Assembly: GCF_964204645.1 (NCBI RefSeq)
Contig: NC_134026.1
Location: 17,008,650 to 17,068,649, forward strand
From: Tubulanus polymorphus
Taxonomy: Eukaryota > Nemertea > Palaeonemertea > Tubulaniformes > Tubulanidae
Reading direction: 5' to 3'
Length of the DNA: 60,000 nt
Each line of letters opens with the position of its first letter. Position 1 is the stretch's first letter. Below, piece by piece: positions 11,647-20,622 of this stretch. The position numbers and the translations under genes were made by a program. The notes under the pieces were generated by a model. That model worked only from the letters and a program-made list of their open reading frames with translations, was not told where the DNA came from and did not search any database.

Positions 11647-12979
11647 AGCCCACTTGGGACTTTAGTCCCAGCGGGCTATTGCGTTCACTTTTCGTCCGTC
11701 CGTCCGTTCAACCGTCCGTCCGTCCGTAGACGGAATCCAGTTATTTTGGGAAGTTTTGAAGACGCTTCAAGGTAATGTCTTGATATTTGGGTTACACATG
11801 TATCTACCCTAGACACATCTTCAGCCCAAAAACTGGCCCTGTCAGAATCAAGATGGCCGACTGGCAGCCATTGTTGTTCACCAAATCAGCACTTTTTACA
11901 CATTTTTGAACTTTTTGAAGGAAATTTTGAAGACGCTTCGATCAATTACCTTGATCTTTCGGATATATGTGAATCCCCCCAGGGCCCATCAACATAACAA
12001 AAATTGGGTCGGTCGGACTCAAGATGGCCGTCCTAGACCTTTTTAGTGTCCAAAAATGTTAATTTTGGCCCGAATTCTGAGTCGTGTAGCTTCCTACTGG
12101 TTTGCCATTTTTCATTACAATTTGTGATGGGTATTCTTTGGAAAGGGATGTTTTATACCTGAGACAGGTATTTTTCATCAGCCAATTATGACGCAATTGG
12201 CGGCCATCTTGGTGTCACCAGTACTCATTCGTAAGTTGGAAAAAGTTTTTCCACATTATATTGATACCTAAGCGTATTTTGCTACCACAATCAATTAGAA
12301 AGTTGTAGCTCATAACGTGTTCTATGATTGTGGTGAGTTTCAAGGTAATTGGATTTCGTATATGGCCACCAGGGGGCGTTGAATAATACAATATCTTAGC
12401 ATTTCTTTATTATATTCGTATCAATGCATATTTTGTAACCACAATCAATTGGAAAGTTGTAGCTCATGACATCATCTATGATTGTTGCGAGTTTTAAGGA
12501 CATAAGTTTTTCTATATGGTCACCAGGGGGCGTTGAATAGTTGAATAACTTAGTATTTCCTTATTGGTACCTAGGCATATTTTTGTTACCATGATTAATT
12601 GCAAAGTTGTAGTTCGTGACATATTCTATGATTGTGGTGAGTTTCGAGGTCATTGGGTTTTGGATATGGTCACCAGGGGGCGTTGAATAGTAGAATGACT
12701 TAGTATTTCCATATTAAATTGGTAACGAGGCATATTTTGTTATCACAATCAATTACAAAATCGTAGCTGCTGACATGTTCTATGATTTTGGTGAGTTTCA
12801 AGGTCATTGGATTCTGTATATGGTCACCAGGGGGCGTTGAATATTGAGATTGTTGAGCATTTGAAACCACTTCCCAAGTGGGCATGGTGTCCCTGGACCC
12901 CTAGTTTGACTATGAATTATATATTTCATCATAATTTATTCTGTATAAGTTATTTATTTCATATGAATCATAATCTGAC
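11647..12979 (+). mobile_element. Repeat nested inside the hAT-type element
   Basis: Comparison with the copy at 57992-58612, which continues uninterrupted across this point, shows that a segment starting AGCCCACTTGGGACTTTAGT has been inserted. The far side contains CTTCCCAAGTGGGCATGGTG, so the ends share the inverted 12-mer GCCCACTTGGGA. It includes a CGTC-rich tract at 11693-11730 and the 150-bp tandem array. It has no open frame of significance. An older copy is at 8040-9180. Confidence 0.7.
12285..12860 (+). repeat. Tandem array, four units of about 150-154 bp
   Basis: The unit mark 'ccacaatcaatt' (with small changes) occurs at 12285, 12439, 12589 and 12743. Each is followed by 'aaagttgtagctcatgac', 'tctatgattgtgg' and 'caccagggggcgttgaat'. 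Confidence 0.9.
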
Positions 12980-13192
12980 AATTGATATCGGTCTGTGAAT
13001 ATGTTAACTTTTCATGTTGAAGTTTTAAATGCGATGACGTCATCAGAATGTCACGTAACTCTAATATAAACACAAGGTATTTCCGTGATATTTTGAATTT
13101 ATTCGCAGTTCATATTTAGCGCCATTCTCGCAAGATTATCAACAACCCGGAAATAAAATCCAAGCCCATCGCCAAACCCCTGTGGATAAACT

Positions 13193-13752
13193 ACCATCGT
13201 AAATGTTGAGTTGTACGCAACCGTACAACTATACCGATGCGTGCCCTCTTTCATCGATCCGATGACCTCACTGTTGCAAGTCTTCTATAGGCCTATAACA
13301 CACAGTATAATTAATAATCGGCCCTCCGGTAAGATGCCATGTAAAACTTTTTCATGAAGATGGCACCGACAGCCGCGCAGAAACGAATTACAAAGCAATA
13401 AATGTAGAACCGGAGATACGTGACTATTCTAGGAAGAATAAATATCTATCAACAATGCATCCTATTGGTTGATAAAAATAACCGCTCGGCGCAGTGTGGA
13501 CAGACGAGAGAATTTGCGGGCGATCCGATCGCCGGAGCAAATAATCGGGCGAAAATATCTAACATGTAGAGTAGAATGGAATAGAACTTCATTGAAGCTA
13601 AGGTCCCACGATGTAATATGTTACGAGCGATACGTAAGAGCAATTTTTTGGGCGATTCATAAATTCGCCGCGAATTTATGAATAATACGCTCCCTACCTT
13701 AAGGCGCGTTCAGCATGTGTGTTTATGAAACGACAAGTGTTTAATATCATAT
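13193..13752. other. Non-coding spacer
   Basis: GC is somewhat higher than in the flanks. The overlapping short frames on both strands at 13449-13681 show no recognisable domain. Nothing further can be supported. Confidence 0.4.
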
Positions 13753-14200
13753 CAGTGGAACCTCCATACAACGAACTTCATCGGACCAGACATTATGTTC
13801 GTTATAACCGATGGTTCGTTGTATCCTGAAATTAATCGTCTTACTTTGGTCGAAATTCCAAGTTTGTTATATCCGATGAATCGTTGTATCAGAGTACGAA
13901 GGAGGTTCGTGGTATGTACCATAATTGTGTGTCCTAGCTTACGATGCTTTCCGTTGATGCGCCCCGATGTTTGCCATGAGGCGCATTTGTTTGAAATCGG
14001 TTTGTACTGGTTTAGACCACACAATGAAATACCCGAGTTTCTCATCAGATTTTTTTCTGAAAAGTGACGAGGGCGGGCGAATTTTATTTTGATTGCTTTT
14101 TTAAATAAAAAAACTTGGAATAAAAAGCTCAACCTTAGACTTATAGAACAGAAGTTTTTAGAACTTATAGAACAGGGAAGTTTTTTAACCAATGCCAAAC
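13753..14200 (+). repeat. Possible pogo-like element remnant
   Basis: Begins CAGTGGAACCTCCATACAAC and is followed by several inexact repeats of 'gttcgttgtat' and 'gttcgttataacc'. It shares its start with the segment at 235. No transposase is visible and the right border is not defined. Confidence 0.4.
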
Positions 14201-14219
14201 AAATATCAGTAGCTAGTAG

Positions 14220-14440
14220 CCGTGTTAACCTGGTTTAAAATAAGTAACGAGACGAGTAGTACTATGTAGGTTAACTATTTATTTGACGCACGAGCTTTCG
14301 CTTCTAATGTATAGAAGCTTCATCAGGTGAATGAGTATAGTCAATAGAAAAACAACAGTATTGATAGGTGGACTGACACTAATTACAGAGAACTGAGTGA
14401 GAAGAGTAATTACAAATGAATGATGAGTGACATGATAATT
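14220..14440 (-). mobile_element. 3' region of Penelope-like element
   Basis: Lies just after the minus-strand GIY-YIG gene at 14622. On the minus strand it holds CTGATGA (14320-14326), a perfect 7-bp stem GCTTCTA/TAGAAGC, and GAAAGCTCGTGCGTC. Penelope-like elements are known to carry hammerhead ribozyme motifs near their ends. Stem II and the core strings are present, but I could not draw convincing stems I and III, so activity is doubtful. Confidence 0.55.
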
Positions 14441-14621
14441 AATAACTAAGTGAGTCCGTAGATAATTGATTAATAAGAGAACAACAAACTAAAACAAATC
14501 AAAGAGAAATAAATCAAAATGAAACTATATCAAAGTGAAATAAACAGATAGTATCTAGATCAACGAATAACCAGAAATGGAAGTCCGAGATAAGTCCAGA
14601 TACAATGAATAACAAACGAAA

Positions 14622-15041
14622 TTACGTTCTGTGGTGGGACATGAATCCTAGATCGCGATTGAGGCCAAGATTAACAGTATCACCGCGTTGAATAAGTTTT
14701 TGTTCCATGATTTCGCGCGAATGCTTATTAGAAGTGTTCATTTTATGTAACGCGGTCACTTTTCGGTTACTGATGGTGTGGTTCGGAAGATTGAAATGTT
14801 CCCCGATAGGTTTATCCATTTTCTTGTGTCCGATATCAAATTTGTGACCGTTCAAGCGTTGACGTAATGTTTGTCCAGTTTCTCCGATGTAGATGGTTCC
14901 AGGGCAGATATCGCACGTGATGGCATAAACAACGTTGGTGGAGTCGCATGTGTAGGGTCCAGTGACTTCAAGTTGTTTGGTCGACCAGAAACAGAAACCA
15001 CCACAGTACACTAGCTGATACCGAAAACACGCCTCACACAC
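14622..15041 (-). CDS. GIY-YIG endonuclease, Penelope-like element, copy 1
   Basis: An open frame of 139 residues. A Cys/His-poor lead ends in TCDSTNVVYAITCDICPG, followed by the GIY-YIG signature TIYIGETGQTLRQRLNGHKF, then HFNLPNH and an EQKLIQRG stretch near the C-terminus, as in the endonuclease domain of Penelope-like retroelements. In these elements the domain follows the reverse transcriptase and nicks target DNA to prime insertion. Only this 3' part is present; the reverse transcriptase nearby (15.83-16.31 kb) is on the opposite strand. The first methionine is arbitrary, because the frame is the truncated end of a longer polyprotein. Confidence 0.8.
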   Translation of the reverse strand: MCEACFRYQLVYCGGFCFWSTKQLEVTGPYTCDSTNVVYAITCDICPGTIYIGETGQTLRQRLNGHKFDIGHKKMDKPIGEHFNLPNHTISNRKVTALHKMNTSNKHSREIMEQKLIQRGDTVNLGLNRDLGFMSHHRT

Positions 15042-15306
15042 AGATCATCAGTTCAGGCACCACAGACACCACACCAAGTGACAATAGCAGACTACATGTA
15101 CCCGCACTCAAGACTCAACCCACTCAATAACTAAGTAAGTCCGTAGATAATTGATTCATAAGAGAACAAGAAACTAAAACAAATCAAAGAGAAATAAATC
15201 AAAATGAAACTATATCGAAGTAAAATAAACAGATGTATCTAAGAGCAACGAATAACAAGAAATGGAAGTCCGAGATAAGTCCAGATACAATGAATAACAA
15301 ACGAAA

Positions 15307-15732
15307 TTACGTTCTGTAGTGGGACATGAATCCTAGATCGCGATTGAGGCCAAGATTAACAGTATCACCGCGTTGAATAAGTTTTTGTTCCATGATTTCG
15401 CGCGAGTGCTTATTAGAAGTGTTCATTTTATGTAACGCGGTCACTTTTCGGTTACTGGTGGTGTGGTTCGGAATATTGAAATGTTCGCTGATAGGTTTAT
15501 CCATTTTCTTGTGTCTGATATCAAATTTGTGACCGTTCAAGCGTTGACGTAATGTTTGTCCAGTTTCTCCGATGTAGATGGTTCCAGGGCAGATATCGCA
15601 TGTGATGGCATAAACAACGTTGGTGGAGTCGCATGTGTAGGGTCCAGTGACTTTGAGTTGTTGGGTGTTGGTCGACCAGAAACAGAAACCACCACAGTAC
15701 TCTAGCTGATACCGAAAAAACGCCTCACACAC
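15307..15732 (-). CDS. GIY-YIG endonuclease, Penelope-like element, copy 2
   Basis: 141 residues, nearly identical to the copy at 14622-15041. Differences include two extra residues in its N-terminal part (STNTQQLK against STKQLE). The signature TIYIGETGQTLRQRL is intact. The frame is open, so the duplication or insertion is relatively recent compared with the decayed viral genes nearby. Towards higher coordinates it meets inverted, plus-strand retroelement sequence at about 15730-15830. Confidence 0.8.
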   Translation of the reverse strand: MCEAFFRYQLEYCGGFCFWSTNTQQLKVTGPYTCDSTNVVYAITCDICPGTIYIGETGQTLRQRLNGHKFDIRHKKMDKPISEHFNIPNHTTSNRKVTALHKMNTSNKHSREIMEQKLIQRGDTVNLGLNRDLGFMSHYRT

Positions 15733-15814
15733 AGATCACCAGTTCAGGCACCACAGTCACCACACCAAGTGATAATAGCAGACTACCTGTACCCGCACTC
15801 AAGACTCAACCCAG

Positions 15815-15832
15815 TTCCCCCCCCCCCCCCGA
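15815..15832 (+). repeat. Poly-C tract
   Basis: A run of about 14 C, close to the joint between the inverted retroelement parts. Its length may be unreliable in an assembly. Confidence 0.85.
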
Positions 15833-16310
15833 AGGTCGCAACACCAAGCTCGATCTTTACATCACCAGCTTCAGAAACGGAGTCAGATCAGAAGTCATCA
15901 AATCAGACCTAAAACTCAATACAATCTCACTACAGCAGAACGAGAAGCCAGAACCTTACCTAACAACGAAAACTCACAGACCATCATCGATCTCACCAAG
16001 TTCATACTTAAACACAACTACTTCAAATTCAACGGATCGCTCTACATCCAGACCAAGGGTACAGCTATGGGCACCCGAATGGCCCCCCAATACGCCAACA
16101 TATTCATGTCTGTCCTTGAAGAAGACTTCCTGGGAACACAGCAGCACTCACCACTTTTATACAATCGCTTCATCGACGACGTCTTCATCATTTGAACGCA
16201 TGGGCTTGAAAATCTACTTGAATTCCACAGAAACTTCACCAACTTTCATGCAGCTAATGAACTCAGCCCGGAGGTTAAAAAAGTCAATTGCACACCCTAT
16301 CTGCGATTAA
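15833..16310 (+). pseudogene. Penelope-like reverse transcriptase fragment
   Basis: A plus-strand frame contains GTAMGTRMAPQYANIFM (16058-16108) and YNRFIDDVFII (16160-16192). These are the conserved palm motifs of Penelope-type reverse transcriptases; the DD pair holds the catalytic aspartates. A TGA at 16193-16195 interrupts the frame where a tryptophan is usual. The frame continues as THGLENLLEFHRN and is lost at about 16310, where unrelated repeat sequence begins. Orientation is opposite to the two GIY-YIG copies, so this is an inverted, truncated piece and cannot be active. Confidence 0.8.
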
Positions 16311-16314
16311 CCGT

Positions 16315-16860
16315 TTGGGCTCTACGGGCTCGAAAATTGGCCCCCACATTTTTTAATGAGATTTTTGCTCCTAACTCCTTAACCGTTGGAGATAGAATCG
16401 TGGTTGAACGAGTGATCTGTAGCCCTTGACAAGACGCTTGTATTGATGTATGGTATAACTATGTAACTCATATGGTTCTCCAGGAGCGCCACCTATATGA
16501 CGCTGGAAAACGCATTTTCATCTAGGCCTATATCGACTAAGGGTATTATCGGATTTATATAAAAATTAACACACATGTACCTGGTTACTAAATGCAACGA
16601 ACCCCTCACATTATTAGTTCCTATTTTAACATTAGGGGGCGTAAATTTTGAAAAATCGATTTTAGCATACATCTTTCGCATGTAATGCGGTCTGTTTAAT
16701 ATGAAAATCACAAAACTTGGTATAAGTACAAAGGCATGCGTGTAAAATGCCAACCTGCATGATTAGTTTATACAACTGCAACCAGGGGACTGTGAAAATT
16801 ACGATTTTTGCTTCTAGCTCCTTAACTGTTAGGTAATGATGTGAAGTGAGGTATTGTATT
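16315..16860 (+). repeat. Interspersed repeat flanking the viral block
   Basis: The phrase ATTTTTGCTCCTAACTCCTT at about 16365 recurs as ATTTTTGCTTCTAGCTCCTT at about 16805, each followed by 'aac(c/t)gtt(g/a)g'. The two copies may be ends or units of one element. Viral sequence begins a few bases after the second. Confidence 0.45.
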
Positions 16861-16866
16861 GTAAAA

Positions 16867-16983
16867 GTATTGAAAACAAAAACTCTTAAAGGAAAAAAGT
16901 ATTCTTTAGTGAAATATAAAGGCTATGATGATAAATTTAATGAATGGATTTTATCTAGTAAAATTAAAAGAATAACTGAATAA
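16867..16983 (+). pseudogene. Integrase C-terminal chromodomain remnant
   Basis: 38 codons followed by TAA. The peptide includes KKYSLVKYKGYDDKFNEW, the pattern of a chromodomain (aromatic residues, then a KGY.D.FN.W strand). Such a domain ends the retroviral-type integrases of Maverick/Polinton elements. The catalytic core should lie to the left but is absent, so the element is cut here. The stop is followed after only a few bases by the ATPase frame, as expected for adjacent genes on the same strand. Confidence 0.7.
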
Positions 16984-16992
16984 AGATTTATT

Positions 16993-17587
16993 TATATTTG
17001 AACCACATAATATGTTAGTTACTGGAGTAACCAACTGTGGTAAAACACATTTCATATTAGATTTGTTAGAAACTATTTATAAAAATCATTTTGATAATAT
17101 AATATTATTCTGCCCTACTTATGAAATGAATAAAACGTATAATAGGGATATAGCTAAGATAAAAAAGTTTATTATATTAAATCCTAAAACAGTAAAAGCA
17201 AATTTAGATAATTGTATAAAAATAGCAATTGATATTTATAAAGGATCAAATACATTATTCATTGTAGATGATTGTGCTAATTTAAAAGTTAGATTCAAAA
17301 GTTAGAGAAATTGAGTTATCTGGCTTTCTCTGGGAGACATTTTGGGATAACAACTTGGGTTTAAAATCAAAAACATAATTCAATTGTTAAAGATTTTAGA
17401 GAAAACATTAGATTTTTTAGTCTTATTCTACAATAAAGATAGAAAATCTTTGCAACAATCTCTGGAAGAAAATCAAATTATACCTACTGAATTACATGAT
17501 GAATATATGAATAAATTAAAAACTAATAAAGGTTCAAAATTATTACTGAGGCTTCAATTTCCATATGAATATAAATTTAGAAAATAA
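16993..17587 (+). pseudogene. Packaging ATPase (FtsK/HerA, A32-like), broken
   Basis: The open frame starts at or before the ATG at 17012. It shows a Walker A motif GVTNCGKT, then LLETIYKNHFDNIILFCPTY, and a Walker B motif TLFIVDDCA near 17255-17281. After a stop at 17303-17305 the homologous sequence continues in another frame (LAFSGRHFGITTWVL) and then in the original frame from about 17384 (YNKDRKSLQQSLEEN). These are features of genome-packaging ATPases that load DNA into capsids of tailless icosahedral dsDNA viruses. The form resembles proteins I remember as uncharacterised in cnidarian and mollusc genomes more than the standard Polinton ATPase. At least two frameshifts make it non-functional. 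Confidence 0.75.
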
Positions 17588-17605
17588 AATTTAAAAATAT
17601 TATAG

Positions 17606-17733
17606 AAACTATTTATATATCTATGTACTAGACGTACGAGTAAGAATCCAAGATTCTTGCTAAGAAAGTAAGAAAGTAAGAATTCTTTGATTCTTGCTCA
17701 TACGTCTAGTATAAGGATATATAAATTAGTTTT
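17606..17733. repeat. Palindrome 1 between convergent viral genes
   Basis: The left arm, CTATGTACTAGACGTACGAG with flanking AAACTATTTATATAT, is mirrored by CTCATACGTCTAGTATAAGG and its flank. The centre is made of TAAGAATTCTT and AAGAAAGTAAG phrases. Three such palindromes lie in tandem between the ATPase (+) and the zinc-finger gene (-), where transcripts from both sides would end. Confidence 0.85.
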
Positions 17734-17872
17734 TATAAAAATTATAAATATAAATTATTAAATGAAATATATAATAATGAATAAATTATATATTAAAACT
17801 ATGTTTATAATTCATGTTTACACAGGGGTACAAATATATATATATATAATTTATATTTAGAATAATTATTCT

Positions 17873-17973
17873 GAAACTATTTATATCTATGTACTAGACG
17901 TACGTAAGAATTCTTACCAAGATTCTTACCAAGATGCTTACATACGTCTAGTACATGGATATATAAATAGTTT
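17873..17973. repeat. Palindrome 2
   Basis: The arms AACTATTTATATCTATGTAC / TAGACGTACGTAAGAA are mirrored by TTACATACGTCTAGTACATG and GATATATAAATAGTTT. The spacer following it (AAATTTAAATTATTAAATGA...) resembles the spacer after palindrome 1, so the repeated unit is about 240-270 bp. Confidence 0.85.
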
Positions 17974-18113
17974 ATAATAATTACAAATTTAAATTATTAA
18001 ATGATATATATAGAAATGAATAAATTATATGTTTTCTCCTAATAAAGATAAAAATAGATAATATTATAACTATTTCTATACTAAGATTAATAATTTATAT
18101 TTATAATTCTTAT

Positions 18114-18258
18114 AAAAACTAATTTATATATCTATGTACTAGACGTATGAGTAAGAAAGTAAGAATTCTTACTTTCTTGAATTCTTGGATTTTTACCAAG
18201 ATTCTTACTACATGTAGTACGTCTAGTACATATAAATAGATATATAAATAGTTTTATA
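18114..18258. repeat. Palindrome 3, overlapping the 3' end of zinc-finger gene 1
   Basis: The arms AAACTAATTTATATATCTAT / GTACTAGACGTATGAG are mirrored by GTACGTCTAGTACATATAAA and the following flank. The zinc-finger frame runs into this palindrome before reaching a stop at 18132, which suggests that its original stop was lost. Confidence 0.8.
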
Positions 18259-19142
18259 ATAATTATTCTAATTTTGTTTCTAATAAATTTACAAAAATCA
18301 TCTTTGTTTATATCTAATTCACCGTAATTCTTAGGTAGATTTATTAACTTTAGTTGAGCCATCATTATGCGATAATTATGATTATCTATCTTAACTTCTT
18401 TTCTTAATTTTTCAAAGTATTCATCAAAATCATAAGAATCAAAATCAAAATGATATGCAAAATTATTTATCAGATAACTTAAATCTATATTTCTAAAATA
18501 TAATAATTTATATATTTGTTTAGGATTATTTTCTGCAAAAGCTAATAATTTATCAAATAACAACTTACTGAATATATAATATTGCTTAGTTTTAGGATTA
18601 AAATATTTGATATATTTCTTTGGGTTATTTAACATTGGTATCATACTCACCTTTTTAGAAACATTGATTAGATGTAATTTTGATTTATAATGAGTATTTT
18701 CATCAACAGTTTCAATTTTCTTATTACAATATTGACACGTTTTATTTCTTTCTATTTCTTCTAATTTCTTTTCATGTTCTTCTAACTTCCTTTCATTTTC
18801 TATATGCGCCTGAGATTTTTTATGTTTAGAAAAATTACTTTTAGAAATATCTAAATTACAAATATTACAATGTTTTTTAGAATTATCAATTATTTCATTA
18901 TCTGTTATATCATTATCATTAGTTTCAATTGGGTTAACATTATTTATTACATTATCCGTTATATTATCTATGGTATCATTAGTTCCATTTGTATTAACAA
19001 TATTTATTAAATTATCTATTATATTACTATCTGATATATTATTATCATTATTATTCTTTTCTTTTTCTACATGTCCCTTTGATTTCTTATGTGATGCCCA
19101 ATTTGTATATGATATATATTTCTTACATACGTCACAATATTT
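18132..19142 (-). pseudogene. Viral zinc-finger protein 1, three U1-type C2H2 fingers
   Basis: The frame is open from just after a TGA at 19143-19145 to the TAA at 18132. It holds three fingers of the form C-x2-C-x11-H-x5-H: CDVCKKYISYTNWASH, CNICNLDISKSNFSKH and CQYCNKKIETVDENTH. They are separated by an Asn/Asp/Ile-rich linker and a charged helical stretch, followed by a C-terminal domain starting MSMIPMLNNPKKYIKYF. The true start is upstream in another frame, past a single-base shift near 19140. The role is unknown; nucleic-acid binding is inferred from the fingers only. A relative lies next to the polymerase at 28.7-30.0 kb. Confidence 0.65.
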
Positions 19143-19199
19143 TCATTTGTCTTTTTGGTTTTGATAACAGGTTTAATCTTTGTATAATAATTATCATTA

Positions 19200-19335
19200 T
19201 TCGATACAAGTAAAATCCCACAATAAAAGAATTAGATGATAAAATGTTTATTAAAACATATAAGAAATATTTCGGGTGGTTACTACCACCCTTCTTCGGT
19301 CTAAAATGACTTGCCAAATACTGCCAAGTATTTGG
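19200..19335 (-). repeat. Small insertion in the viral block with hammerhead-like hairpin
   Basis: On the minus strand it carries CCGAAGA, a 7-bp stem GGGTGGT/ACCACCC with an AGTA loop, and GAAATATTTC. About 45 bp match the repeat at 5905-5950. It sits between the end of the capsid gene and the start of zinc-finger gene 1 and also contains a separate palindrome, CCAAATACTGCCAAGTATTTGG. It is probably a host repeat that landed in the virus after integration. Confidence 0.5.
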
Positions 19336-20569
19336 CAAGTCTAATTGAGAATTTACAATATTTAATTGCGCGTCAGATATAATATAAATATGCATTTTGA
19401 AATTAAAACCTCCTTTTTTCTTTTTCATGAATAATTGTATCCCATCATTAGTGTTCTGTAGCTTTTTACCAGAACCATGTAATAAATTATCTTCAGTTGT
19501 TCTAAAATCTAACCATAATGCATATCAATTACCAGTATATTAATCAATTTGATTAATATTACAATTTTCAGATGATTTAATTTTTCATTCATAAAATGTT
19601 TTCTAATTTCTGGCAATTGATCGATCATTCTCATTCCTTGGCAAAATGATTTATTTGCTATACCTTCGATAGTTATTTCTACTTTTGATATTTCAGGATT
19701 ATAATAATTATCAACATTTATTGCGCCATTAGTATATGTTGCAATGGTAAAAATATTAATATACCTTTAATAGATCTTCTTGGGAAGTTAATACTCTCAT
19801 TAATTATTTCATCATTTGCATTAATCGTTACAGCTTTAAATTTATCAATATAATCATATAATAATGAAGATCCTTGATTGTCTTGAGTTTGAATTATACT
19901 TGAAATATTTTCATCAGCTACTGTATCATATTCTAAACATATATTCGACAATTTATAACCCATATCTTTATTAACGCTAGATAATACAATTTCATTAACT
20001 AGAGCAAAAGTTATCTCAAATATAATATCTTCTTGAATTGCATATTTATATAAAGGTGCATTATTATTTATCAATTCAAAGTCTAATGGAATTTTATATT
20101 TACAACTATAAACCTTTTCTATTAATTTATCTGCTTCATTAGTTAATATTGCGCTATTAGCTTCTGATCTTAATTGATTTTGGTTTTCTGATTGGATGCC
20201 TTGAAATATCATATTATTTCTATTTTCTTTTGTTAACCATAAATCTTTATAATGCGTGAATAAATTATAATCATCTAATGAGAAAACTGTTTTTGGAACA
20301 ATCTTTATAGTTAATTTTTTAATCAAATATCTTCCAACATTATCAACAACATAATTATTATTATTACCAGTTACTTTTATATCAGCTGATAAATGAATAC
20401 TATTTGGAACATAAAAAGTATTTTGTGTTAATCGAGGAATTCTAAGATATAAAGTTTCAACAGGATTAATATTAGATGGATTATGAGTAATTATATGATG
20501 AGATCTTTCTGCTTTAATAGCATTAGATATTCTAGAATTCTTAGAAGGATTTATGTAACTCCAACTCAT
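19330..20569 (-). pseudogene. Major capsid protein (predicted double jelly-roll), broken
   Basis: The ATG at 20567-20569 lies in TTAAATAAATG. The frame is open for 283 residues (start MSWSYINPSKNSRISNAIKA) to a stop at 19718. The homologous sequence then continues in other frames: VEITIEGIANKSFCQG, LWLDFRTTEDNLLHGSGK, and finally MHIYIISDAQLNIVNSQLD near 19345-19400. The FRTTEDN..HGSG and ISDAQLNI stretches match a capsid-like family that I remember from invertebrate genomes (uncharacterised entries), and the total of about 410-420 residues fits. The fold is inferred and was not computed. Several frameshifts and stops in the last third abolish function. No second copy exists in the plus-strand block. 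Confidence 0.65.
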
Positions 20570-20622
20570 TTATTTAACAAAAAAAAATATTTATTTTTGA
20601 TCATGTTTATTTTTTATTATGT

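Larger units (their letters stand above)
11284..13184. mobile_element. hAT-type non-autonomous transposon with 8-bp TSD
   Basis: The left end CACAGGGGTTTGGCGATGGG is mirrored at 13165-13184, and the terminal repeats extend well over 100 bp. Both ends are flanked by a perfect 8-bp duplication, GATAAACT (11276-11283 and 13185-13192). An 8-bp duplication and a CA(CA)GGGG terminus fit the hAT superfamily. No transposase frame is present. The 1.9-kb length is mostly due to a second repeat inserted at about 11647. Another copy lies at 57992-58612. Confidence 0.85.
14441..15810 (-). repeat. Tandem duplication of a 685-bp retroelement segment
   Basis: The segment beginning AATAACTAAG at 14441 recurs at 15126 with about 95% identity by eye and carries the GIY-YIG frame each time. 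Tandem partial copies are common for Penelope-like elements. Confidence 0.85.

Noticed and set aside
12285-12860. A CRISPR-like array
   Set aside because: Units of about 150 bp are repeated throughout with no short repeat/unique spacer pattern, in a eukaryotic genome.
16042-16242. Minus-strand frame opposite the Penelope-like reverse transcriptase
   Set aside because: A shadow of the plus-strand coding sequence, which has the RT motifs.
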